Below are positions 21,576 through 33,699 of a DNA stretch of 64,000 bases, one piece after another. This DNA comes from Maratus speciosus (lineage: Eukaryota > Arthropoda > Arachnida > Araneae > Salticidae). Below the pieces are notes generated by a model. The model searched no databases and had not been told where the DNA came from. It saw only the letters and a list, made by a program, of their open reading frames with translations. Position 1 is the first letter of the stretch, and the number at the start of each line of letters is the position of its first letter. The stretch lies in assembly GCA_963932465.1 (NCBI GenBank), contig OZ010798.1, positions 15,422,981 through 15,486,980 of the forward strand, given 5' to 3'. A program made the translations under genes and the position numbers.

Positions 21576-21924
21576 CCGGATTCTGAAATTATGGCAAATA
21601 TCTTTCCAGTTATACATATATAGCTCCCTGTAACTTTTCTTTTACTATGTAGAATCTTGAATGGATTTCTTAACTGTTCTTTTTTTTACGGTTAGATATA
21701 AATTTGTTTATACTTTCAAACAAATATTTTAGTCAACAATCATTTTGAAATAGCGTTCAGGCAAGTGAATTTTTCTATTTCGAGTCCTGATTACAGTTAT
21801 CATCTGGTTCATTAACAAAACTTTTATTTTTAGTGAAAATAATCTTACTTTTTTATTGATATTTCATTTTATAACTAAGCGAAGTTAGGCTTAAATTATT
21901 TTTATGCATTTCAAAAAATAAACA
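21576..21924. other. AT-rich DNA, nothing recognised
   Basis: No coding frame. It leads directly into the 185-bp satellite. Confidence 0.5.
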
Positions 21925-24900
21925 ATTGCTTTCTTTCATTATTTAATGCGTATGTATTCATTTCATTAACACATTCTTTTTTTCTTTTCTTTTCTGAAAA
22001 ACAGGTAAACGACTATAAATAAATTTCTCCTTAACCATGATTTCTGTTAAATAACTAAGGAAAATATACTTTTCCATTATGCCATTGACAACATTCCATA
22101 AAAAGAAATAATTCCTTTTTTTCATTATTAGGCACATATGTATTCATTTCATTAACACATTCTTTTTTCTTTTTTTTTCTGAAAAGCAGCGAAATGGCTA
22201 TAAATAATTTTTTCTTTAACCATGATTTCTGTTTGATAACTAAAAAAAAGGTTACTTTTCCATTATGCCATTGATCATTTTACATAAAAAAAAGTAATTT
22301 CTTTCTTTCATTTTCATTATTTAGCACACATGTATTAATTCTATTAACTCATTATTTTTCTTTCCTTTCGGCAAAGAAGCTAAATGACTATAAATAAATT
22401 TCTCTTTAAGCATGATTTCTATTAGATAGCTGAATAAAGGGTACTTTTCCATTATGCCATTGACCACTTTCCCTAAAAAAAGTAATTCCTCCTTTTCACT
22501 ATTTGCATATATGAATTCATTTCATTAACACATTCTTTTTCCTTTTTTCTCTGAAAAGCAGCTAAATGTCTATAAATAAATTTCTCTTTAACCGTGAATT
22601 ATGTTAGATAACTGAATAAAGGATACTTTTCCATTATGCCATTGACCATTTTATATAAGAAATTCCTTTCTAGCATAATTTTCAACATATGTAGTCATTG
22701 CTTAACACATCCTTTTTTCTTTTCTTTTTTCTAAAGAGTAGTTAAATGACTATAAATAAATTTCTATTTAACAATGAATCCTGTTAGATAACTATAAACA
22801 AAGGGTGCTTTTCTATTATGCTATTGAGCATTTTACATAAAAAAGTAATTCATTTATTTCATTATTTAAAACATGTGTTTTCATTTCATTAACACAGCCT
22901 TTTTTTCTTTTTTTTTTCCTAAAAAGTAGCTAAATGACTATAAAAAAATTTCTCTTAAACCAAGATTTCTGTTTGATAACTAAAAAAAAGAGTACTTTTC
23001 CATTATGCCATTCACCACTTTCCATAAGAAAGTCCTTTCTCGCAATTTTTACAACATATATATTCATTTCATTAGCACATCCTTTTTTCTTTTTTTTTTC
23101 TGAAAAGCAGCTAAATGGCTATGAATAAATTTCTCTTTAACCATGATTTCTGTTAGATATCTCAAAAAAGGGTTACTTTTCCATTATGCCATTTACCACT
23201 TTCCATAGAAAAAATAATTCCCTTCTTTCATTTTCATTATTTAGCACACATGCATTAATTCCATTAACACATTCTATATATAACTTTTTTTTCTGCAAAG
23301 CAGCTAAATGACTATAAATAAATTTCTCCTTAACAATGAATTCTGTTAGATAACTAAACAAAGGGTACTTTTCCATTATGGCATTTACCACTTTCCATAA
23401 AAAAAAATAATTCCCTCCTTTCATTATTTAGAACTTATGCATTCATTTCATTAACAGATTCTTTTTCATTTTTTTCCCTGAAAAGCTGCTAAATCACTAT
23501 AAATAAATTTCTCTTTAACCATGATTTCTGTTATACAATTAAAAAAAGGGTACTTTTCCTTTTTGCCATTGATCCTTTTACGTAAAAATAAGTAATTCCT
23601 TTCTTATTTAGCACACAAGTATTAATTTCATTTACAAATTGTCTTTCTTTTTTTTCTGGAAAGCAGCTAAATGATTATAAATAAATTTCTCTTTAACAAT
23701 GAATTCTGTTAGATAACTAAACAAAGGGTACTTTTCCATTATGGTATTTAGCACTTTCCATAAAAAAAAAATAATTCCCTAGCACTCATGCATTCATTTC
23801 ATTAACACATTCTTTTTCATTTTTTTCCTGTGAAAAGCTGCTAAATGACTATAAATAAATGTCTCTTTAACCATGATTTATGTTAGACAACTAAAGAAAG
23901 AGTACTTTTCCTTTTTGCCATTGATCCTTTTACATAAAAAAAGTAATTCCTTTCTTTCATTTTCATTATTTAGGACACATGTATTAATTTCATTAACAAA
24001 TTGTCTTTCTTATATTTTCTGCAAAGCAGCTAAATGACTATAAAAAAAATTCTCTTTAACAATGAACTCTGTTAGATAACTAAACAAAAGGCACTTTTCC
24101 ATTATGGCATTTACCACTTTCCATAAAAAAAGTAATTCCCTCCTTTCATTATTTAGCACTTATGCATTCATTTCATTAACACATTCTTTTTCATTTTTTT
24201 TCTCTGAAAAGCTTCTAAATGACTATAAATAAATATCTCTTTAACCATGATTTCTGTTAGACAGCTAAAAAAAGGTACTTTTCCTTTTTGCCATTGCTCC
24301 TTTTATATAAAAAAAGTAATTCCTTTTTTTCATTTTCATTATTTAGCACACATGTATTAATTTCATTAACAAATTGTATTTCTTATATTATTTTCTGCAA
24401 AGCAGCTAAATGACTATAAAAAAATTTCTCTTTAACAATGAATTCTGTTAGATAACTAAACAAAAGGCACTTTTCTATTATGGCATTTACCACTTTCCAT
24501 AAAAAAAAAAAAATAATAATTCCCTCCTTTCATTATTTAGCACTTATGCATTCATTTCATTAACACATTCTTTTTTCATTTTTTTTTCTCTGAAAAGCTG
24601 CTAAATGACTATAAATAAATTTCTCTTTAACCATGATTTCTGTTAGCTAAAAAAAGGTACTTTTCTTTTTTGCCATTGATCCTTTTACATAAAAAAAGTA
24701 ATTCCTTTCTTTCATTTTCATTATATAGGACACATGTATTAATTTCATTAACAAATTGTATTTCTTATATTTTCTGCAAAGCAGCTAAATGACTATTAAA
24801 AAATTTCTCTTTAACAATGAATTCTGTTAGATAACTAAACAAAAGACACTTTTCCATTATGGCATTTACCACTTTCCACAAAAAAAAAATAATAATTCCC

Positions 24901-27438
24901 TCTTTTCATTATTTAGCACTTATGCATTCATTTCATTAACACATTCTTTTTCATTTTTTTTTCTCTGAAAAGCTGCTAAATGACTATAAATAAATTTCTC
25001 TTTAACCATGATTTCTGTTAGACAGCTAAAAAAAGGGTACTTTTCCTTTTTGCCATTGATCCTTTTACATAAAAAAAGTAATTCCTTTCTTTCATTTTCA
25101 TTATTTAGAACACATGTATTAATTTCATTAACAAATTTTCTTTCTTTAATTTTTCTGCAAAGCAGCTAAATGACTATAAATTAAATTTCTCTTTAACCAT
25201 GATTTCTGTTAGATAACTAAAAAAAGAGTACTCTTCAATTATGACACTGACCACTTTCCATAAGAAATTCCTTTCTTGCATTATTTATAACATGTGTATT
25301 CATTTCATTAACACATATTTTTTTCTTTTTTTTCTGCAAAGCAGCTAAATGACCATACATAAATGTCTCTTTGACAATGACTTTTGCTAGATAACTGAAA
25401 ACGGGTACTTTTCCGTTATTCCAATGAGCATTTTACGTAAAAAAAAGTAATTCTTTCTTTCATTATTAACAACATACATGTTTTCATTTCATTAACAAAT
25501 CCTTTTTTTCTTTATTTTCCTAAAAAACAGCTAAATGACTATAAATAAATATCTCTTTAACCATTATTTCTATTAGATAACTAAAAAAAGCGTAATTTTC
25601 CATTATGCCATTGACCACTTTCTACAAGAAAAAGAAATTCCTTTCTTGCATTATTTATAACATATGTATTCATTTCATTAACGGATTCTTTTTCATTTTT
25701 TTTTCTTTCTTAAAAGCAGCTAAATGACTATAAATAAATTTCTCTTTAACCATGATTACTGTTAGATAACTAAAAAAGGAGTACTTTTCTATTATGCCAT
25801 TGAGCATTTTACATAAAAAAAAGTGCTTCCTTTCTTTCATTATTTAGCACACATATAGTCATTTCATCAATATATTCTTTTTCCTTTTATTTTCTGAAAA
25901 GCAGCTAAAGGACTATAAATAACTATCTCTTTAACCATGTCTTTTGTTAGATAACTAAAAAAGGGTACTTTTCCATTATGCCTTTGACCACTTTCCATAA
26001 AAAAGTAATTCCTTTCTTTCATTACATATTTAACACACATGTATTCATTTCATGAACACATTCTTTTTCATTTTTTGCTGAAAAGCTGCTAAATAAGTAT
26101 AAATATATTTCTATTTAACCATGATTTCTGTCAGATAACTAAAAAAAGAGTACTTTTCCACTATGCCGTTGAGCTTTTTACATAAAAAGGAATTTCTTTC
26201 TTTCATTACTTAGCACACATGTATTCATTTCATTAATATATTTTTTTCCTTTTATTTTCTGCAAAGCAGCTAAATGACTATAAATAAATTTCTCTTTAAC
26301 CATGATTTTTGTTAAATAACTAAAGAAAGCATATTTTTGAATTATGCCATTGGCCACTTCCCATAAAAATTAATTCCTCTCTTTCATTTATTTGCACACA
26401 TATATTCATTTCATTAACACATTATTTTTCCTTTTTTTCTGAAAAGCAGCTAAATGACTATAAATAAATTTCTTTTTAACCATGATTTCTGGTAGATAAC
26501 TCAAAAAAAGGTACTTTTACATTATGGCATTTACCTCTTTCTATAAAAAAAATAATTCCCTTCTTTCATTATTTAGCAGCTAAGCATTCATTTGATTAAC
26601 AGATTCTTTTTCATTTTATTTTTATTTTTTGAAAAGCTGCTAAATAAATTTCACTTTAACCATGATTTATATTAGATAACTGAAAAAGGTATTTTTCCGT
26701 TATGCCATTCAGCATTTTACATAAAAAAATAATTTCTTTCTTTCATTACTTAGCACACATGTATTAATTTCATTAATATATTTTTTTTCCTTTTATTTTC
26801 TGCAAAGCAGCTAAATGACTATAAATACATTTCTCTTTAACCATGATTTCTGTTAGATAACTGAAAAAGGTATTTTTTCGTTATGCCATTCAGCATTTTA
26901 CATAAAAAGTAATTTATTTCTTTCATTACTTAGCACACATGTATTAATTTCAATAATATATATTTTTTTCCTTTTATTTTCTGCAAAGCAGCTAAATGAC
27001 TATAAATAAATTTCTCTTTAACCATGATTTCTGTTGAATAACTAAAGAAAGGAAATTTTCCATTATGCCTTTGGCCACTTTCCATAAAAATTAATTCCTC
27101 TCTTACATTATTTTGCACATATGTATTCATTTCATTAACACATTCTTTTTACTTTTTTTTCTGAAAAGCAGCTAAATGACTATAAATAAATTTCTTTTTA
27201 ACCATGATTTCTGTTAGATAACTAAAAAAAAGTTACTTTTCCATTATGGCATTTACCACTTTCCATAAAAAAAAATTCCCTTCTTTCATTATTTAGCGGC
27301 TAAGCATTCATTTCATTAACACATTCTTTGTCATTTTTTTTAAAGCTGCTAAATGACTATAAATAAATTTCTCTTTAACCATGATTTATGTTAGATAATA
27401 AAAAAGGGTACTTTTCCATTATGCGATTGACCACTTTC

Positions 27439-27484
<46 letters not shown>

Positions 27485-27670
27485 CCTTTTTTCCATTATT
27501 TAGAACAAATTTATTCATTTCATAAACGCATTTTTTCCCTTTTTTTCGGAGAAGCAGCTAAATGAATATAAATAGATTTCTCTTTAATCATGATTTATGT
27601 TAGATAACCAGAAAAAGGGTACTTTTCAATTATGGCATTCACCACTTTCTATATATATATATTAAAAAAA
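21925..27670 (+). repeat. 185-bp satellite, 31 divergent copies
   Basis: A core phrase CTAAATGACTATAAATAAAT recurs 31 times. Counted at the GACTATAAA word, the starts include 22011, 22196, 22386, 22568, 22748, 22936, 23117, 23310 and so on to 27563. Spacings are 172-208 bp, mean about 185. Each unit also holds CATTTCATTAACACATTCTT, a T-rich stretch, TTTCTCTTTAACCATGATTT, CTGTTAGATAACTAAA and TTTTCCATTATGCCATTGAC. Copies differ by substitutions and by homopolymer length. Frames within it (for example 23173-23424) are repeat shadows. A poly-A run lies at 27449-27481. The array abuts the 330-bp repeat. Confidence 0.95.
23170..25200 (+). repeat. Dimeric higher-order repeat (about 375 bp) within the 185-bp array
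   Basis: Two monomer types alternate. Type 1 has GCAAAGCAGC, AATGAATTCTG and ATTATGGCATTTACC. Type 2 has GAAAAGCTGCT, CATGATTTCTG and CTTTTTGCCATTGATCC. The alternation runs for about five dimers between 23170 and 25200, whereas monomers outside this stretch do not alternate. Confidence 0.75.
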
Positions 27671-27965
27671 AATCATTCCGCCCGCAATTCATTGGAAGCA
27701 GTGGGTTATGAATTTGTACAGACTTTCACAGTTTTTAAATTGTGAAATTTTAAAATAAAAATAAAAATTATTAACTCACGAGATTGTATGAAAGCAACTA
27801 TTTGTATTGAAGATTGATCTCTTATTATGAAGCCTTGTACCAGTTGTTTAAAGATAAAGATTTTTTGTTTATTAATGCTTTTCTTTAGGGTTTTTTTTAT
27901 CCCATCATGCTTTACTGTAATAGTTAATGTAATTGATGTTGTATGCATATTAATTTATCTGAGAA
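27671..27965 (+). repeat. 330-bp repeat, left copy (truncated by the satellite)
   Basis: The sequence from CCGCAATTCATTGGAAGCAG to TTAATTTATCTGAGAA matches the tandem units at 57140-60790 over about 290 bp. It stops exactly where the 352-bp satellite starts. The other copies continue instead with a short AT stretch and CTCATAATACCCCCC. Confidence 0.85.
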
Positions 27966-30900
27966 TTTCAACTTTCGTTTGTTAATTACGCTGTAATAAT
28001 TTTAAAATAATATTTTTTGACTATGGAATATTCAACTTCAGGTATGTAACAATAATACATTAACTTTTAATTCTCATAATACCCCCCACACCTCCCGCCG
28101 CACAGTGGGGCAAGAAGCCTTCAAATCTGGCAAAAAATCGAAAAAATGAAATTCTATTTTGAACTACCGACATAAGTCACTTTAATAGAGCAGATGTCAG
28201 TAAACATCTGCCTAGTATTAAAAAGTGTGCAAAGTTATCTTGGTCGTCATTACAGTAAGCAGTTAAACTGCATATCGCACGATGATAATAAACAAAAAAA
28301 AAAATTGAATAATTTTATTTCAACTTTCGTTTGTTAATTACGCTGTAATAATTTTAAAATAATATTTTTTGACTATGGAATATTCAACTTCAGGTATGTA
28401 ACAATAATACATTAACTTTTAATTCTCATAATACCCCCCACACCTCCCGCCGCACAGTGGGGCAAGAAGCCTTCAAATCTGGCAAAAAATCGAAAAAATG
28501 AAATTCTATTTTGAACTACCGACATAAGTCACTTTAATAGAGCAGATGTCAGTAAACATCTGCCTAGTATTAAAAAGTGTGCAAAGTTATCTTGGTCGTC
28601 ATTACAGTAAGCAGTTAAACTGCATATCGCACGATGATAATAAACAAAAAAAAAAAATTGAATAATTTTATTTCAACTTTCGTTTGTTAATTACGCTGTA
28701 ATAATTTTAAAATAATATTTTTTGACTATGGAATATTCAACTTCAGGTATGTAACAATAATACATTAACTTTTAATTCTCATAATACCCCCCACACCTCC
28801 CGCCGCACAGTGGGCAAGAAGCCTTCAAATCTGGCAAAAAATCGAAAAAATGAAATTCTATTTTGAACTACCGACATAAGTCACTTTAATAGAGCAGATG
28901 TCAGTAAACATCTGCCTAGTATTAGAAAGTGTGCAAAGTTATCTTGGTCGTCATTACAGTAAGCAGTTAAACTGCATATCGCACGATGATAATAAACAAA
29001 AAAAAAAATTGAATAATTTTATTTCAACTTTCGTTTGTTAATTACGCTGTAATAATTTTAAAATAATATTTTTTGACTATGGAATATTCAACTTCAGGTA
29101 TGTAACAATAATACATTAACTTTTAATTCTCATAATACCCCCCACACCTCCCGCCGCACAGTGGGGCAAGAAGCCTTCAAATCTGGCAAAAAATCGAAAA
29201 AATGAAATTCTATTTTGAACTACCGACATAAGTCACTTTAATAGAGCAGATGTCAGTAAACATCTGCCTAGTATTAAAAAGTGTGCAAAGTTATCTTGGT
29301 CGTCATTACAGTAAGCAGTTAAACTGCATATCGCACGATGATAATAAACAAAAAAAAAAAATTGAATAATTTTATTTCAACTTTCGTTTGTTAATTACGC
29401 TGTAATAATTTTAAAATAATATTTTTTGACTATGGAATATTCAACTTCAGGTATGTAACAATAATACATTAACTTTTAATTCTCATAATACCCCCCACAC
29501 CTCCCGCCGCACAGTGGGGCAAGAAGCCTTCAAATCTGGCAAAAAATCGAAAAAATGAAATTCTATTTTGAACTACCGACATAAGTCACTTTAATAGAGC
29601 AGATGTCAGTAAACATCTGCCTAGTATTAAAAAGTGTGCAAAGTTATCTTGGTCGTCATTACAGTAAGCAGTTAAACTGCATATCGCACGATGATAATAA
29701 ACAAAAAAAAAAATTGAATAATTTTATTTCAACTTTCGTTTGTTAATTACGCTGTAATAATTTTAAAATAATATTTTTTGACTATGGAATATTCAACTTC
29801 AGGTATGTAACAATAATACATTAACTTTTAATTCTCATAATACCCCCCACACCTCCCGCCGCACAGTGGGGCAAGAAGCCTTCAAATCTGGCAAAAAATC
29901 GAAAAAATGAAATTCTATTTTGAACTACCGACATAAGTCACTTTAATAGAGCAGATGTCAGTAAACATCTGCCTAGTATTAGAAAGTGTGCAAAGTTATC
30001 TTGGTCGTCATTACAGTAAGCAGTTAAACTGCATATCGCACGATGATAATAAACAAAAAAAAAAATTGAATAATTTTATTTCAACTTTCGTTTGTTAATT
30101 ACGCTGTAATAATTTTAAAATAATATTTTTTGACTATGGAATATTCAACTTCAGGTATGTAACAATAATACATTAACTTTTAATTCTCATAATACCCCCC
30201 ACACCTCCCGCCGCACAGTGGGGCAAGAAGCCTTCAAATCTGGCAAAAAATCGAAAAAATGAAATTCTATTTTGAACTACCGACATAAGTCACTTTAATA
30301 GAGCAGATGTCAGTAAACATCTGCCTAGTATTAGAAAGTGTGCAAAGTTATCTTGGTCGTCATTACAGTAAGCAGTTAAACTGCATATCGCACGATGATA
30401 ATAAACAAAAAAAAAAATTGAATAATTTTATTTCAACTTTCGTTTGTTAATTACGCTGTAATAATTTTAAAATAATATTTTTTGACTATGGAATATTCAA
30501 CTTCAGGTATGTAACAATAATACATTAACTTTTAATTCTCATAATACCCCCCACACCTCCCGCCGCACAGTGGGGCAAGAAGCCTTCAAATCTGGCAAAA
30601 AATCGAAAAAATGAAATTCTATTTTGAACTACCGACATAAGTCACTTTAATAGAGCAGATGTCAGTAAACATCTGCCTAGTATTAGAAAGTGTGCAAAGT
30701 TATCTTGGTCGTCATTACAGTAAGCAGTTAAACTGCATATCGCACGATGATAATAAACAAAAAAAAAAATTGAATAATTTTATTTCAACTTTCGTTTGTT
30801 AATTACGCTGTAATAATTTTAAAATAATATTTTTTGACTATGGAATATTCAACTTCAGGTATGTAACAATAATACATTAACTTTTAATTCTCATAATACC

Positions 30901-33699
30901 CCCCACACCTCCCGCCGCACAGTGGGGCAAGAAGCCTTCAAATCTGGCAAAAAATCGAAAAAATGAAATTCTATTTTGAACTACCGACATAAGTCACTTT
31001 AATAGAGCAGATGTCAGTAAACATCTGCCTAGTATTAAAAAGTGTGCAAAGTTATCTTGGTCGTCATTACAGTAAGCAGTTAAACTGCATATCGCACGAT
31101 GATAATAAACAAAAAAAAAAATTGAATAATTTTATTTCAACTTTCGTTTGTTAATTACGCTGTAATAATTTTAAAATAATATTTTTTGACTATGGAATAT
31201 TCAACTTCAGGTATGTAACAATAATACATTAACTTTTAATTCTCATAATACCCCCCACACCTCCCGCCGCACAGTGGGCAAGAAGCCTTCAAATCTGGCA
31301 AAAAATCGAAAAAATGAAATTCTATTTTGAACTACCGACATAAGTCACTTTAATAGAGCAGATGTCAGTAAACATCTGCCTAGTATTAGAAAGTGTGCAA
31401 AGTTATCTTGGTCGTCATTACAGTAAGCAGTTAAACTGCATATCGCACGATGATAATAAACAAAAAAAAAAATTGAATAATTTTATTTCAACTTTCGTTT
31501 GTTAATTACGCTGTAATAATTTTAAAATAATATTTTTTGACTATGGAATATTCAACTTCAGGTATGTAACAATAATACATTAACTTTTAATTCTCATAAT
31601 ACCCCCCACACCTCCCGCCGCACAGTGGGGCAAGAAGCCTTCAAATCTGGCAAAAAATCGAAAAAATGAAATTCTATTTTGAACTACCGACATAAGTCAC
31701 TTTAATAGAGCAGATGTCAGTAAACATCTGCCTAGTATTAAAAAGTGTGCAAAGTTATCTTGGTCGTCATTACAGTAAGCAGTTAAACTGCATATCGCAC
31801 GATGATAATAAACAAAAAAAAAAAATTGAATAATTTTATTTCAACTTTCGTTTGTTAATTACGCTGTAATAATTTTAAAATAATATTTTTTGACTATGGA
31901 ATATTCAACTTCAGGTATGTAACAATAATACATTAACTTTTAATTCTCATAATACCCCCCACACCTCCCGCCGCACAGTGGGGCAAGAAGCCTTCAAATC
32001 TGGCAAAAAATCGAAAAAATGAAATTCTATTTTGAACTACCGACATAAGTCACTTTAATAGAGCAGATGTCAGTAAACATCTGCCTAGTATTAAAAAGTG
32101 TGCAAAGTTATCTTGGTCGTCATTACAGTAAGCAGTTAAACTGCATATCGCACGATGATAATAAACAAAAAAAAAAATTGAATAATTTTATTTCAACTTT
32201 CGTTTGTTAATTACGCTGTAATAATTTTAAAATAATATTTTTTGACTATGGAATATTCAACTTCAGGTATGTAACAATAATACATTAACTTTTAATTCTC
32301 ATAATACCCCCCACACCTCCCGCCGCACAGTGGGGCAAGAAGCCTTCAAATCTGGCAAAAAATCGAAAAAATGAAATTCTATTTTGAACTACCGACATAA
32401 GTCACTTTAATAGAGCAGATGTCAGTAAACATCTGCCTAGTATTAGAAAGTGTGCAAAGTTATCTTGGTCGTCATTACAGTAAGCAGTTAAACTGCATAT
32501 CGCACGATGATAATAAACAAAAAAAAAAATTGAATAATTTTATTTCAACTTTCGTTTGTTAATTACGCTGTAATAATTTTAAAATAATATTTTTTGACTA
32601 TGGAATATTCAACTTCAGGTATGTAACAATAATACATTAACTTTTAATTCTCATAATACCCCCCACACCTCCCGCCGCACAGTGGGGCAAGAAGCCTTCA
32701 AATCTGGCAAAAAATCGAAAAAATGAAATTCTATTTTGAACTACCGACATAAGTCACTTTAATAGAGCAGATGTCAGTAAACATCTGCCTAGTATTAGAA
32801 AGTGTGCAAAGTTATCTTGGTCGTCATTACAGTAAGCAGTTAAACTGCATATCGCACGATGATAATAAACAAAAAAAAAATTGAATAATTTTATTTCAAC
32901 TTTCGTTTGTTAATTACGCTGTAATAATTTTAAAATAATATTTTTTGACTATGGAATATTCAACTTCAGGTATGTAACAATAATACATTAACTTTTAATT
33001 CTCATAATACCCCCCACACCTCCCGCCGCACAGTGGTGCAAGAAGCCTTCAAATCTGGCAAAAAATCGAAAAAATGAAATTCTATTTTGAACTACCGACA
33101 TAAGTCACTTTAATAGAGCAGATGTCAGTAAACATCTGCCTAGTATTAGAAAGTGTGCAAAGTTATCTTGGTCGTCATTACAGTAAGCAGTTAAACTGCA
33201 TATCGCACGATGATAATAAACAAAAAAAAAAAAATTGAATAATTTTATTTCAACTTTCGTTTGTTAATTACGCTGTAATAATTTTAAAATAATATTTTTT
33301 GACTATGGAATATTCAACTTCAGGTATGTAACAATAATACATTAACTTTTAATTCTCATAATACCCCCCACACCTCCCGCCGCACAGTGGTGCAAGAAGC
33401 CTTCAAATCTGGCAAAAAATCGAAAAAATGAAATTCTATTTTGAACTACCGACATAAGTCACTTTAATAGAGCAGATGTCAGTAAACATCTGCCTAGTAT
33501 TAGAAAGTGTGCAAAGTTATCTTGGTCGTCATTACAGTAAGCAGTTAAACTGCATATCGCACGATGATAATAAACAAAAAAAAAAATTGAATAATTTTAT
33601 TTCAACTTTCGTTTGTTAATTACGCTGTAATAATTTTAAAATAATATTTTTTGACTATGGAATATTCAACTTCAGGTATGTAACAATAATACATTAACT

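Noticed and set aside
23173..23424. 83-codon minus frame in the 185-bp satellite
   Set aside because: It spans repeat units and changes with each unit; a similar frame at 26930-27130 is the same repeat shadow.
27449..27481. Poly-A tail of a retroposed gene
   Set aside because: The A-run is the expanded homopolymer found at the same place in every 185-bp monomer, not the end of a processed copy.
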